A DNA stretch of 64,000 bases from Phascolarctos cinereus (lineage: Eukaryota; Chordata; Mammalia; Diprotodontia; Phascolarctidae), in assembly GCF_002099425.1 (NCBI RefSeq), contig NW_018343987.1, positions 17,717,501-17,781,500 of the forward strand, given 5' to 3'. This document shows positions 31,270-44,279 of the stretch, piece after piece. Below the pieces are notes generated by a model that saw only the letters and a program-made list of their open reading frames with translations, had not been told where the DNA came from and made no database searches. A program made the translations under genes and the position numbers. The number at the start of each line of letters is the position of its first letter. The stretch's first letter is position 1.

Positions 31270-32734
31270 TATATCTGTGTGCCTGTGTAAGGAGTAGGAA
31301 GTTGAGGGTCAACCTGAAGAAAACATCAGTAGTAGAGGAAGAAAGATTAATGAGAAAGCAGAAATGGTTGATGGGAAAATTGGGGTTCCCTTTAGAATGT
31401 TTCTTTGACAGTGGTTCTGCACACTAAGTCTCTTGGAGTCATAATTTCTTCATCAATAAAATTGACATACCATTGTCATCAGCCTGGTCTCCTATGTCAA
31501 GAATATTCTGTATGTGAAGGGATCATGATTCAAACTTGGGTCCTCTAATTTCAAGCCTAGGACTCTTTTTGTTTGAGTCATGTTCTTGAGCCCTCCCTTT
31601 CATTATAGAATGAGATCTATTTTCCCATTTTTTGGTAGATTTCTGCTAAGGAGATCCCTGTGGGGATGACCTCTGAAATGAGCCTGTGTAGACCTGAAAA
31701 CTACAGGTATCCCTTATTCTACAGAAAAGTTATATTCAAACCTATTTGATTATGAAAACTTGTAGGTGGAACTATCTTTTCCCCATAATACTCATCTGAA
31801 AATGAGAGGAGTGTGCTAAATAGTATCATTCAATTTGCTCCAGTGATTCTGTTCTGCATAAGGAATAGGTGCTCTTTTTGACTCTTTCTGGGACGGTATC
31901 TGAGGGTATGAGTAAAAGTTGCAAATAAGAAAAAATATATCATATATTGTAATATCAAAGTATCATAAATTATAGCTAGCTAACAGCTCCAGGCTAGAGC
32001 TGTTGGGGAAAAAAACATTTCACTTTCTAAAATTACAGAGGCAAACTTGCAGGTTACTTCCTTCTTACTACAGAGAACGTAGTCAAGGAGTCATATACTT
32101 GTCATTTAGAGATGTAACTGTGGGCCCTAATTTTTTTTTCTTCTTCAACTGTGTAGGAGAAAGCAAGCAGGGACTTGGGGTTTGTGGTGTTTATCTAGCT
32201 TGGAAGAGCATCAGTGTAGCACTTTCTCTTTGACTAGTTTGGAAGCAGTCAGAGGACTCTTACTCAATAAGAGTCAAAGCTCTGGGTGCTGAGAGATAGA
32301 TAAGCTGCCTGGTAATGCCCAGTCATACATAGATCCTAGGAAGCCATGGTATCCCATACCATGGGGAGTAGGCTGAATTGGAATGGAACATTCTGATAAG
32401 ACTACATATAAGATTAAAATTTGAAAAGTAATATTAAATGATTAGCAAGAAAGATATCAAATTATGCTTAAGTGTTTCTTTGATAGGTATGCTCGGTAAG
32501 GTTTTCTGTTCTACTGTTTAGTGGCTGCTCTATTTAGCTACTTTGATAGTTATATTGCTGATGAAAAACAATAGCATGATGCAGCAGAAAATTGATGATT
32601 ATACATTTAGTAAGCCAGGGTAGAGGGCCTTCATAGTACACCCTGGTAAAACTGCCTTGGTAGATGGGCTAAACCAGGCTGAGGGTAGCCAGCAGACCTC
32701 AAAACCCACCAGTGAGTTAGAGGGATGTCATCCC
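31269..32734. other. Intron 2, unassigned
   Basis: Nearly 1.5 kb with no repeat I can name and no exon. Confidence 0.45.
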
Positions 32735-33045
32735 AAGCATGTGAAGATTTCCCCTGGCGGAACGGGCAGATGAGAACAGTTTGTTCGAACAGCCATGACA
32801 GCAACTGAAGCAGGAGCTATGGAGCACTTGGACATCAAAAATCCCGAGGTCATCCACTGTATCCAGGGTCATCGACAGTCATCCTGACTTCTGTCTTGCC
32901 ACTGGACTTTGATGACTCTGGAAGAGAGAGTGAGGCTAACAACTTTATCCAACCCTGCCTCACTTAAATCCAATTCACACACAGTCTAGACATCATCCTC
33001 TGATGTCATTGTCCTCTTTGAAAACAAAGGACAAATGACAACAAC
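32735..33045 (+). mobile_element. RTE-clade LINE 3' end
   Basis: Parallel to 3,630-4,160 without the hAT insertion: …agatttcccctggcggaacg…, …cactggactttgatgactct…, …caattcacacacagtct… and final …aaatgacaacaac. Confidence 0.75.
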
Positions 33046-33754
33046 TGTGTACTAGGTACCCAGAGTACAAATACAAAACAAAACAACCCTTAGGAAGTTC
33101 ACATTTTATTGAGAGAACCAGAATGGTTTTTTTGTTGTTGGTTTCTTTTCTTTTTTTCTTTTTTTTTTTTTAGTACCAGAGGAAAAATCTGGCTTCCTCA
33201 GAGATAGCTACCCGTTCTTGTTGGGTCCCTCTGCCTCCCTTTAGGATGATGCAACTGAGGCATTCCTGTGGCAGGAACAATAGAAGATGACATTGTCAAC
33301 CCAACCCCGTTGTTTACCTGTTGTGAAGAAGGGAAGCAAATGGTAGTATTTTATGAAGAAGTCACTTAATTTCTAGGCTTCAGCTTCCTCATCTCTAAAA
33401 TGGAGGGGTTAATGACATCTAAGGTCTCCTCCCCCCAGCTCTAAGTCTATGACACAAGGATTCTAAATCTGTGCTTCTATAATCTAAGTCCCTCAAATGC
33501 TATTACCCTAAATGTCTAGATCCAGTTGGTTGCCATGGCATTCACTTCTAGGGCTATAGCTCTCCATCACTGGTATATGTAGATGCTGAATGGTATGGAC
33601 CTGAGTACACTTGGGAGGAACAGGAATATCCTGGGGGAGGGACAGAGAGGTGAGGTGTTTACACATTTATCTGCCTTACAGACCTTATTGAAAAGAGGAA
33701 ATCTCCAACATTGGCTTCTACCTGTCAACGGCTAGTATTTGCCTGGGGGTCAGT
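33046..33754. other. Intron 2, mixed small repeats
   Basis: A stub of the ancient repeat (33,050-33,115), a T-rich run (about 33,145-33,172) and a sense THER/MIR 3' end (33,345-33,470, …cagcttcctcatctctaaaa…). Confidence 0.5.
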
Positions 33755-34335
33755 GGTTGTTCAGTCAACAAGCATTTGTTAAGTTCTTAATATGTACCAG
33801 ATCCAGTATTAAAGCACTTCTGTTTCAAATCAAAGGAAAAACGAGATCCCTGCCCTCAAGGAGCTTACATTCCAATGGGAGGCGGAGAAGAATATGCAAA
33901 TGACTAGGTAAAGACAAGCTTTGTATGGTGTAAATGAAGGGTCATCTCAGAAGGAAAGCCTGAAACGGGGTCTTGGAGAAGGTCCCGTTTGAGCTGAGTC
34001 TTGAAGGGAAGCCCTTACTTAGGCAGAGGTGAGGAGGGAAAACATCCCAGGTATTGGGGACTGTCAGTGAAAAGTCATAGAATAGAAAGATGGGGTGTCA
34101 TGTGGGAGGAGCAACATGGAGGCTGGTGTGGGTAGATCACTAAAAACATGGAGATAGGGAGGGGAGTAAAGTATAAGAAGATTGCAAAGGTGGGAAGGAA
34201 AAAGGTTGTCAAGGGCTTCAGAAGCCAAGCAGAATTGTATATTTGAGCCTGGTGGTAATAGGCAGCCACTAGAGTTTATTGAGTGGGCAGGATGATACAG
34301 TCAGAACTTAGGAAGATCATTTTGGCAGCTGAGTG
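33755..34335 (+). repeat. Ancient mammal-wide repeat, longest copy
   Basis: About 580 bp with the whole series …aacaagcatttgttaagttc…, …ccctgccctcaaggagctta…, …gagctgagtcttgaagggaa…, …gaagatcattttggcagctg…. This copy shows that shorter pieces elsewhere are one family. I cannot name it with confidence. Confidence 0.6.
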
Positions 34336-34889
34336 AAGGATGGCTTGGAGTAGGGAAACCATCTGGTTCAGGGGTCATTCCGAGTAGGAGGATGAATTCA
34401 ATGACCTGTGATCCCCTCCTCCCACTCATGTCTTTCTCATGGTTGCACACATTGTTATTACAATATTACAATACCAATGATATATATACAGTGAGGTGTA
34501 GGGTAATTTCAGTGAGTGAAGTATTTCAGAGCATTATAGCAAGGATATGTATATACTTTTGAGTTTTCTGAGAAGTATAATGTGGACAGCTTGGGGGTAA
34601 AAAAGCAGTTGTCCTGAAATCCCATTTCTGTGTACTGACTTCCTTTTAATTCCTTGTACTTATATCCTTGTGTTCATCCCAGAGCCTTAATTAGAGTGGA
34701 TTACTTGGGGGTTTTTCCCCAAGGTGCTAACATAGGCTAAGTGCTTTCTTCCCGTGTTGTCCCTGAACCTTGCCTCAGTGTACATAATGTAATTCTTCAG
34801 TCTGATCTTCATCCTTCCGCTTCTAGTCCCCTTCCTCTTAGCTGGTTGTGGCTCAGATCGCACCACAGAGGTCTAGGTGCCAAGACAAG
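34336..34889. other. Intron 2, unassigned
   Basis: No repeat or exon recognised. Confidence 0.5.
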
Positions 34890-35240
34890 ATGAAAAGTGT
34901 CAAGAGAATGAGATTAGGAATCAAAAGACCTGGTTTTGAGTCCTGGTGCTACCATTTTTTAGTTGTGTGACTTTGAGAGTCATATAACCTCTCAACCTTA
35001 GGGAATAATATTAATACTTGTATTAGAACATAGGTTCTTTATAAGTAAGGATTGTTTCATTCTTTACACTCGTATCCCCAATGCCTAGCATAATGCTGTA
35101 CACATAATAGACCCCAACTAAATACTTTGTAGGGACTGATAGATGTTAATGCTGTTGTGAGGATCAAGGGAAATATATTGTATATGAAAATGCTCTGTAA
35201 CCATAAAACACTATGGGAATTTAAATGATCATTTTTATTA
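34890..35240 (+). repeat. Composite SINE and LINE 3' ends, sense
   Basis: SINE head/core (34,890-35,010), an L2-like terminus (35,025-35,120, …cccaatgcctagcataatgc…) and a MIR 3' part (35,140-35,240). Confidence 0.55.
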
Positions 35241-35906
35241 ATTAGGTGTGGTGGTGGTGATGATGACAACAGCGCAAAAATGGTTTTAATCTTTTAGAAA
35301 CGATATATTAAGGGAGGAACTATAAATTCAAATCTTAGGGTAATGTGTCCTGAGTTTATGCTATTATTTATCAATTTGATAGTTGGAAATTCTGCTACAT
35401 GAATTTCTATGATACAGTGTGGTCTGTCTTTGGTTTCCTTCTCTGCTATTGTAATGAGCCATCTGCCATGTTTAGCCATACAATCAAGCAAAGTTTCATC
35501 TGAAGTACCCAGAAAGAATAGGAGCAATTGGGAGTGTTTTAGGTTCCTGTGTGATAAAGTTTCACAGAGTGCTGCCTGATCCTTAAAGGAATAATTGGCA
35601 AGCCTCTGTCCTCACCCATGGAGCTAGAGCCCCCAAATGGCCCTCTTCTCCACAACGAATTGGCTGGTGGGAGGGAGAGACTAGAACTGCATCTCTCTTC
35701 TTAACCTCAGATTTAATCTTTTTAGCTAATGAATATGTAGGAAACTTGTAAAGTATATGGTCTTTTTTACATCAACAAACAGCTCTGACCTTGAGGAATT
35801 TCAACATTATTAGAGAGTGGAATGCAGTGGAATTCTGGAAGACAGTGTTGAACAGCTACTTTACAGGCTGGTCATCCTACTTCTTGCTGTTCCTGTGTGT
35901 TACTCT

Positions 35907-35909
<3 letters not shown>
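35241..35909. other. Intron 2, unassigned
   Basis: No repeat or exon recognised. Confidence 0.5.

Positions 35910-35969
<60 letters not shown>
35910..35969. repeat. (TG)n microsatellite, 60 bp
   Basis: GT repeat with one TT interruption near 35,940. Confidence 0.97.
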
Positions 35970-35970
<1 letters not shown>

Positions 35971-36074
35971 AGGGGGGAGGGGGATGTAATTTGAGGCAGG
36001 ATATAAATGTGAATCTATATAAATAAAAGGCTTGTTAAAAAAGGATTTTCAACTCTACTTCCTTGAGATGTAGC

Positions 36075-36475
36075 AAGGATTAACTATTGGAATTAAGTCA
36101 GGGAGATCTGGTTTTAAATTCTGCCTCTATCACTTAATAGATGTGTGACCATGGACGAATCTCTGAGCCTTTCCTGAGTGGAAGTTTGCTTCATCTACAG
36201 AATGGTGTTCATAGGGTCAGAGATTTAGAATTGGAATTGACTTTTGAGGTCATTTAGTCCTACATTGAGGGCTGGAAGAGACCTCAGGTCATCTGGTCTC
36301 ACCTCCTCATTCTAACAAAGAGGAAAGTGAGATCTTGCACCTACCTCACAGGATTTTTGTGAGAATGAAATTACATATGTGTGTGTGTATGGATGTATAT
36401 GTGTATGTGTATGTGTACATAGATACATATGTGTGTATGTGTATATATATATGTATGTGTGTATTTATATAACTT
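36075..36475. repeat. Diverged SINE pieces and a (TG)n/(TA)n tract
   Basis: Sense MIR-like head (36,080-36,205), an antisense THER-like block (36,215-36,330), and a GT/AT-rich microsatellite at 36,376-36,470. Confidence 0.55.
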
Positions 36476-38244
36476 TGCAGAACTTAAAAGTGATATATAA
36501 TTGTCAGCTATGATAATGATTATTCCATACCTTTCAAAAAAACACAGGCCCTGCATTGTTTTTCCTCTCATGTACCTTTCACCTTAATATGGATTTCTTC
36601 CTTTCTCTATTTTACATATTAGACTTCACTGCCTCAATAAACTTTTAAATGTCAGAGCCTCAGCCTCTTCCACATTTATTACAGAGCCAATCCCGTTATG
36701 ATGTCCAGCCTCAGAAAAACTCTGCGCAGGGTACCTGTCTTTCCCTAGTTGATGTGCTCCTGAAGAATTGTGTGTAAATCAAATGCTTTTAAGTGTGTTA
36801 GAGGAGTTTGCTATATAGAAGCTATCTCACAAGAAATCTATTTTAGTCAAGAGCAATTTATGTTTGGAGAATCTGGATTTCTGTAATTTGAATTTGCTTT
36901 CTACTAGGCTGCCAACTACATAACTTCTCTTATATTATGGGGCCCTGTTACAAGGTGCTCAAGTCCCAGCTAATGACCAATTTATTTCAAGTGGTATTTG
37001 AGACCAGATGACTAGAACGGACCTCCAGTAGGTGTCTGGAAGACCTGAGAAGGCCTACTTCTGGCCTTGGGGAAGGTTCATAACCCTAGTATCCCAAGCA
37101 ACTCTGACTAGAGCAGTTGAAGAAATACATTGCTAGCGGCAGATTCCTTTCAGGGAGTGCCCCACACCAAAGAAATTACAGATTCTGACTTCCCTTCCTT
37201 CTCTTGACTCCCCATTTCCCCGCAAATGGAAGTAACATACTATCACCAGTGAAGAGTCTTGGAATTCCCTGCAGTGGAATTTGACCTGTTTTTATGCAGT
37301 ATGAGTCAAATAACCCCAGAAGTGGGATGGAGGAGGATCGAGGCATCATCAGAGAATCATCTCAGCATTTTTTACTTTCTGGTATTAAACAGATCATTCT
37401 ATTCTAGCTTTGGCAGGGAAGCCCTCATGTTGCTACCAGTGTCCCCTAGTTACTTGTTAAAGGGTAATTAATGACTTGTAGATAATAAAGCTCTTATCCA
37501 AAGTTAGCAAACATCTGCAGGGGATTTATAAGGATCCTGTCCTTCAATAGCTGCTGCACCTCCATTTTTATTGAATTGAGTGAGCAAATGCAAAGTTAAA
37601 AAAAGCAGAAAGCACATAGACTTCACTGGTTTATGTTCGCACCCAGAATTTTATCTCAGGTGTCTCCTAGTCAGCTCACAGGATTGTAGATGAAACAGAG
37701 AGGCTGCTAGGCAGTAGCACAGGTCTTGGGGAATTTGAAGGGATCATTCATGATATTTGTACATGGATGCCTTTCTGACAGCTGGAGGTGGTAACTGTTA
37801 GTAATCACAGAGCATGTGGCAGCTGCCAGCAATCTTGAGCACTGAACGGGCAGAGGTTTTCTGAGGTGAGTGCTTAGTGTAGGTTGGAGCACAGACAGGG
37901 CCTGTTACTTTTAAACAGAGTGCTGCATTCAGTCCTACACTGCACTGATGCTTCCCTCCAAAGCGATTTACCAGCCTTTGGGAATATTCCCACCAAATTC
38001 TTGCTGAGTGAACATCACGCCAGAGCATGATGTTGGAAGGCTGCTACCAGTCTATGACAAAAACTTACTCTCTCCCCCCAGAGTTAGAATGGGATGGGGT
38101 AGAACAGTAACTGCGGTGTATATCCTGTTCTTAGGCCACTGACCAACACTAATTTTATGTCCAAGGTACTTCTCTGGTTATGCATTTGTGGTCCTGGTTG
38201 TAGGAAGTGGGGAAACACTCCCTGTTAGGAAGGGAGGAAATACA
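36476..38244. other. Repeat-poor part of intron 2
   Basis: 1.77 kb without a recognisable transposon. It contains copy 1 of a 75-bp duplication (37,316-37,390). No exon found. Confidence 0.5.
37316..37390 (+). repeat. 75-bp duplicated segment, copy 1
   Basis: Runs from ccagaagtgggatggaggag to …tttctggtattaaac. About 91% identical (7 differences by eye) to 38,457-38,531. Flanks of the two copies do not match, so the duplication is confined to these 75 bp. Confidence 0.92.
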
Positions 38245-38456
38245 TTAATTATTTATTATGTGCCCAATGTGCTAAATGCTTTATAAATATTATCCCATTT
38301 AAAGCTCAAAACAGCTCCGGTAGGTAGGTACTGTTATGAATCCTATGTTACAGATGAGGAAACTGAGGCAAATGGAGGTTAAGGGATTTGCCCAGGGTCT
38401 CAGAGCTAGTAAATGTTGAAGACTAAATTTGAACTCAGGTCTTCCTGACTCCAGGG
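38245..38456 (-). repeat. MIR-like SINE, antisense, cut at its 5' end
   Basis: …tttattatgtgcccaatgtg…, …cagatgaggaaactgaggca…, …ttcctgactccagggcc. The tRNA-like head expected next is replaced by copy 2 of the 75-bp segment. Confidence 0.85.
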
Positions 38457-38531
38457 CCAGAAGTGGGGTGGTGGAGGATGGAGGCATCATCAGAGAATTA
38501 TCTCGGCATTTTTTACTTTCTGGTATCTAAC
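38457..38531 (+). repeat. 75-bp duplicated segment, copy 2
   Basis: Same orientation as copy 1, 1.14 kb downstream; abuts the truncated MIR. Confidence 0.92.
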
Positions 38532-39223
38532 TCTACCACTACCCCCCGCCCTTTTTTTAAAAAAAATGTAATGAATCTTAGTAATTGATGGGAAATTGTT
38601 TTATACTGTAAGAATTCTTTCACTAATATAGGAATACTCATAAATTTAGTCTTACCAATTTCTTCTACTTCATATTCAGGAATGGAAATAAGACAAACTC
38701 TTTCCCTCTACAAGACTGCTGGAAGTGCCAGAAAAAGGTTATGTTAATTAATGTGTTGTCAGTAGGTATAATGTTCAGTTTATTTCCTGACATTTGTATA
38801 CGATGTACCATTGTTGGGTCATTTAAAAATTATAACACATTTATAGAAACTCAAAATCTTTTTCTACTGCTCCTTCTTTTGTATTTTCCTTCTACCAATC
38901 AGTCAAAGCACTGTAGTAAGCACTGGGGTTTCAAAGACCTCTCCAAATTCTCTTCCAGCTCTAAGTCTACAGTCTTAGAATCCTGTGACCTGTTTCGCCA
39001 GAGAACTTTTGTGCTGGAGTAAATTGGGGGTTCATACCAATTCAAACCTATAGTTTCGTTGTTGGACCCCAAACTGCCCAGAGGGAACTGAATTAGTTGA
39101 AGAGAGAACATTAGGGGAAGAAACTTGATCACTAGGCAACTGTTTGCCAACTGAATCATACTTCCTTATGGTCTGCTCACTCTTGCCCTGCGTGACTATA
39201 CTTCCTTTACTTATTCCAGAGTC
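38532..39223. other. Intron 2, unassigned
   Basis: Only a THER 3' end trace (38,940-38,990). An apparent splice-flanked segment at 38,681-38,736 is listed among the rejected items. Confidence 0.5.
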
Positions 39224-39426
39224 CAGGGATGGGGAACCTGTGGCCTCGAGGCCACATGTGGCCTTCTGGGTCTTAGGGTTTGGCCTTTCGACTGAAGCCA
39301 AGTTTTACAGGACACATCCTTTTATTAAGGGGATCTGTTCTGTGAAGTTTGGATTTAGTCAAAGGGCCCCACTTGAGGACCTAGAGGGCCACATGTGGCT
39401 CCAAGGCCACAGGTTCCCCACCCCTG
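39224..39426. mobile_element. Non-autonomous hAT DNA transposon (palindromic MITE)
   Basis: Same family as 3,728-3,930 and again 203 bp: cagggatggggaacctgtgg … aggttccccacccctg. Inverted symmetry is nearly full length. The flanking 8-bp sites no longer match. Confidence 0.9.
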
Positions 39427-40861
39427 TTAGACTGTTGTCCCTTTCAGCCTATCTCCGAGCATGCTGGTGCCTTTGTCTTTGAATTCTGCTGATTTCACAA
39501 TGTCATTTCCTTCTTTCCCATTAATGCCTGCATACATCGTTATTTTGGTGTTAGCTGATGGCAGCACATGCACAAATGAAGGGTGCATGGTTAAACTCTG
39601 GAATGCCTGAGAGAAATGAACTTTCCATCTTGAGGTATCTTTTAAAAACAGCAGGTCCTCCCCTCTGATTCAGTTTAGAGGTTGCTCTATCCCAACTCAA
39701 GGAGATCGGGTTGAATTCCATGAGGTCCCTTCTCACCCTGTAATTATTGCATAGGTCAACTTAAGAAAAGGTGTAATTCTGGCAGGTGATATTTTATAAA
39801 AGTTATAGACTTCGATTTTGTAAGTGCAAGGTTTAAAGGTTGTAGGTACAACCCTTTAAAAAAATAAGCGTTTACATTTTGGCAGATAGAGACTTCTATA
39901 AAGCTCTTAAGGGGGAAAAACAAACCTTCATGAGATACCTAAACTATTGTATTTTGTTTCCAAAGGAACTATTTAAGAAGATTCTTTTCATTGTTTAGAT
40001 TTTGACATTTCTGTTTGAATTTGTTAAGTAGAAAAATATGGACTCAAGGAATACCTTATTCTCTTTGCATTGAGCCCAGACTTGTTGTTGGGTAGACTTG
40101 CTAGTGCTTCCTTTCCACCATGGCAGTAAACTGCACTGACATGTTATCTTGGGGATGGCTGGTGCCAAACACTATCCCGTATGTTATCTTACACCATGGG
40201 CCATTTGGCTCTACATCAAATCTATTCCCATGGTTGTGGATAGTGTTCCGAGTTATTAGTTGAGAGATATAGAGATGATCTAAGATGAAGAGATGAATAC
40301 CAAAATAAAGAGGAGATGAATGAAAATTTCTGGAAAAGGCCCTATGTAGAGTTGTAAACTGTTCTTAGGGAGATGTATGAGACCTTCCTGGAAATTAAAA
40401 AAAAAACACAATCAGATGACAGATTTAATGTGAAGATTTTTATGTAAATGGAATCAATGGTTGTCATTAGGCAGAAAGTTACATGGAAGCCAGTAAGACC
40501 TTCCTCCTTTTTTATACAGAACATTTCAAAGCAGTTTCAGGAACATTCAAAATGATTGTGTATTTGGTCCTTGGTGTATTGTGCCACTTCTGTCATCTCA
40601 TAGTGAAATGTCTAGAAAATAATTCCAAGACTCCCTGACATTTTAGTGGTCACTGCCAGGGCATAATTGATGGACAGTAGCATAGTTCTATCCACGTAGA
40701 GACAGATTAGTATTATACTGTAGTCAGAAGAGGAAAAAGGGCAAGAGAGGGTAGATGATTCAGTCCAAATCCATTACTACTGTTGCAAAACAACTCCAAG
40801 AGTTTGAACAGCTGAAGATGAGTAAGTTATGCTATCTTTGTGTCCTAGACACAAACACATT
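39427..40861. other. Repeat-poor part of intron 2
   Basis: 1.4 kb with no recognised transposon or exon. Confidence 0.5.
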
Positions 40862-41540
40862 CTTTTTTAAATAAATGTTTTATTGATGCTCTTTTAAAAA
40901 GAAACTTTGCTGTTACTTCCCAAAGACTCTCCCCCAACCACTTCCTAGAGACTCTCCCCTAACCCCACCCAGTAGAACCATCCCTCACAACAAAGTACAA
41001 AAAATACACATTTGCCATGACCACTAGAGTTTGCCTCAGTGTTTACCTATAATCCATCACTTCTCTGCCGGAGAGAGGGGAGCAATCATGTTCTTTTTTT
41101 TTTAACATGAGTATCCTTGCTATGTTTATTTTTTTTTAATGCTACCCATAATTTCAATCTTACCGTTGAACAGGGAAGAATATTTCACCCATATGTTCCA
41201 ATTATTCATCCTAGTAGGATGGAAATGAGTACTTCAGTACTTTTGTAAATTTGTGATGTGAATATATTGCCACCCATCCATGCCTTCCAATCATGCATGG
41301 TTCTTGGCCATGGCTTCTCATAAATCCTCCATCTATTCAGTATGGCAGAGACCTCTTTCTGGGTCTTTTGAACATTTTGGGGGTAGCAGGGAGGCACTTG
41401 AACCTGTCCATCTGTTATCCTTTGCTCTCATGACATGACCTACCCACCACCTTTTCCAACCACATTTGCTGGATGATTTCCCTCCTGTTCCTTCTCTCAT
41501 GCAAATCATCTTTGGTAGCAAGTGGCAGCCTATGTGTCCC
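40862..41540 (-). pseudogene. RTE-clade LINE remnant, antisense (ORF2 C-terminal part)
   Basis: On the minus strand, about 41,345-41,500 encodes KRWWVGHVMRAKDNRWTG, close to the (R)RWAGHVxRxxDNRWT block near the C terminus of RTE/BovB-type ORF2. Next, around 41,270-41,390, comes QKTQKEVSAILNRW and WPRTMHDWKAWM. Stops and frame changes show it is dead. The neighbouring 40,862-41,100 is T/A-rich with poly-T runs and may be part of the same element or another LINE 3' UTR. Confidence 0.65.
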
Positions 41541-42969
41541 TACCATTTACCGTCTTCCCCCCCCCCCATTGTCCTTTGGGCCACTTGGGATTTATGTTGT
41601 TTGGTAATTCATGACCGATATTTCATGATTTGTAGTCATACAGTATCCCTAGGAGAATTTTGGTGTTTAACAATTGGATTTTTGTTTCAGAGAATAGTTT
41701 GGGGTCATTGGAAGCACTGTATAAATGGGGACAGCAATTCCCTTTTGAGTTTTGTACTTTTGTAGGCTATGGGACCAAGCTAAGTTTTTAAGATCTCTCA
41801 AAGAAGTAGAGGGAAAAACTGAGACAGTTAAAAAATTAATTCAAGATCCCCTTCACTTCCAAAGCATTTGAGCACTTAAATAATTATGATTATATAGTGG
41901 TCTTTTTGGTTCAATAGTTCACAATTCTCTACTTTATTCTAGGTCTCTACTAACATAGACATGCCTTTACACTGATGTCGTAGTGATGTTGAGACAAATG
42001 CTGATTTCTTGCCTTTAGGAAAAACTCTCATGCAAAATACAACTTTTCCTGAGTTCAGCCCATCTAGATTGTTTTAGTATTTAAAAAAAAATCAGGAGTA
42101 AATTCTATAAAATATTGGGTCTAAGAATTTTGGTTTGATCACTGTTAAGAGTGACCTAGTCATTTATCTTAACAATCTTTTAGCATTGGAGTCCCATGGC
42201 ACAAAACCTGATTCACTCTGGTTGAATCATCGACAACATGACCATACACAATACACATGGTAGTAGGCAATGTGTTGCCCCATTTAACTCTAGGCAATGT
42301 GCAGTTGTTGATGTAACAGGACTGAAAATAAATGAAAACATTGGCTGTGACCTACATTAGTTAAAGCCAAGTACAGAATGCCAAGTGGGCAGAGTTTTGA
42401 ACTTTTTTTGAGTTGTGGCATTTTTATTCTCTATTTTGTAATATCCCATAAAGTTGCCCTTTACCCCCTAAAAAAACCACCCAGGCATCTTCAACCAGCC
42501 GGATCCCCCCAAAATTTTTAAGTGAATTGTAATTAATTTTAGTGAACATTTTTTCAAAGAATTCTGTGATCTCTTAAGGTAGTTGAGAACTGGAAACTGA
42601 GAAATGCTGATTTACACACCGAGCAGCACAGTGGCTCCGGAGCTGGTTCAGAGGTGACTTTGGACCAAATTAAGCAGCAGGCTCTTTTCCCAACAGAGGC
42701 ATTATCAAAATGACATTGACTCTTGGAGGTCTCTGACAATTTTGTTTCCTGGGTGGGCTGACCACAGCAAGTGACAGTGGCAATCAGAATGAATCTGGAA
42801 TGACTCTGCCCCTCAGCATCTAAAATCAGCACTTGGCATCTTGTCCCCAATTCCAGAAAACATTCTTTATTTCATAGTATGCCTTTTGGGTGACCTGCCT
42901 TGACATTGACTAGTGTTAAGTCAGCTAGTGTGTCTACAGTAGTAAAGGTAATTATTAATGATGTTGAAG
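41541..42969. other. Repeat-poor part of intron 2
   Basis: 1.4 kb without a named repeat. C-run near 41,560-41,568. No exon found. Confidence 0.5.
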
Positions 42970-43085
42970 TCCTGTCCTCCACTAATATCCTTGAGAACAG
43001 GGTCTGTCTCACTTCTGTATTTGTATCCCGCAGCGCTTAGCACAGTGCCTGGCACACCTGGTAGGTACTTCATGCTTGCTGATTT
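42970..43085 (+). repeat. CR1/L2-clade LINE 3' end
   Basis: …ccttgagaacagggtctgtc…, …agcgcttagcacagtgcctg…, …taggtacttcatgcttgctg…. Confidence 0.7.
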
Positions 43086-44012
43086 AGCATTTTGTGAAGA
43101 ATATATAATGATGTAGTGAGAAAAAGTAAGTTATGCTTTCATCGTGTATTGTAAAAGTGTGCTATGGAAATTCTATGACATAACCCCCACCCTCAGCCCC
43201 AATAAAGTAATAAAGCACAACATAGCAAGTTTGAATGGTCTTTACATTAAAATGATTATTGAAATATCCTATGATCAATTTTTCAGAGCCATTTTAATGA
43301 TTAGTTCCATCTGAGTTAAGAATGAGAGCAACACTAGAATTTTGTTGTTGTTTTGTAAATTGTTGCCTTGAACCCTGAAGTTATTTTTATAATGACAAGG
43401 TAGTAGAGGTAAAATTTCAGCAAAACTTCAAATAAGGACAAACTTAGTTCTTTGGCTTTAAAGGAACCTTTTCAATTAACTCCTGGATTTGAATTCCCTG
43501 TCCTCCTGCTGGGTTTTTTTCCTGTGTTTTGGTTTAACACATAAGTTCTTTATTTGCTACATAAAAATGAGCTTATGGTTATGGTTATGCACCTGGGCGC
43601 TGAAATGGATTGATTCTTTTGGACTTCAGGATCTGCTGCTTCTTATTAAAAGAAAAAGAAGATGAAGACAGGGGAGCAGAGCTCAGAAGTGGTTGCCCAC
43701 TCCCCCCCCCCCCATTTCTAGGCAACATTCAAATTCAGATATATGGCATGAGAGTACTTTCACCAGCTTAACAGTAACCTTCTGATTCCCTCTTCATTCG
43801 TTGTAATTCTGTATGTCTTCACATCAAAAGTAATTCTTGCTTAGAAATGACATTTTGGTAGTCTCCATTAAAACATTTGTGTTGTAGTCATGAAGCCTTT
43901 TGAACGGAATTAAAATTTTTTTTTGATGTGAAAAATGTGGGCCTGAAGTCCCAGAGAGTTTGTGGTACTGGGATATTTGGTTCTTAATATTTAAATACTT
44001 CAAAGAATTATA
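43086..44012. other. Intron 2, unassigned
   Basis: No repeat recognised. On the minus strand near 43,650-43,550 there is an AATAAA-containing stretch (see rejected items). C-run at 43,702-43,713. Confidence 0.45.
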
Positions 44013-44205
44013 GAATTTTGGAGGTGGAGGAGACTTTAGAAATTATCTAGTCTCACTCATTAATATCCTCATTTTACAGATAAAGAAACTGAGGCCCAGA
44101 GAGATGATGGGACTTGCCCAGAGTCATATTTTTAAGTGGAAGAACCTTTATTCAAAACCAGGTCGAATGATTTTCTGGCTAGTGATCTTTCTGCTATACC
44201 ATGCC
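44013..44205 (-). repeat. THER/MIR-like SINE, antisense
   Basis: …ggaggtggaggagactttag…, …ttacagataaagaaactgag…, …tctgctataccatgcct…. Confidence 0.75.
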
Positions 44206-44279
44206 TATAAATATGTGCTTTAAGGAGTACAGATATTTTGGGGGGAGGGGGATTATCCTTCCATTAATCCAGATGTATG

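Noticed and set aside
17604-35969. Arrays of short repeats considered as possible CRISPR-like arrays
   Set aside because: They are plain GT, TA and CT microsatellites with no spacers, in a vertebrate intron.
38681-38736. A segment between …tattcag and gttatg that stays open in exon 2 phase (NGNKTNSFPLQDCWKCQKK)
   Set aside because: It does not match the ARHGAP20 sequence expected after exon 2 (a PH-domain lead-in), the donor gttatg is weak and the pyrimidine tract is poor. Probably chance.
43550-43660. Minus-strand stretch with KKQQILKSKRINPFQRPGA-like reading and a downstream AATAAA, resembling the 3' end of a processed pseudogene
   Set aside because: I could not match it to any ribosomal or other protein, the frame is very short and no A-tail or target duplication is visible.
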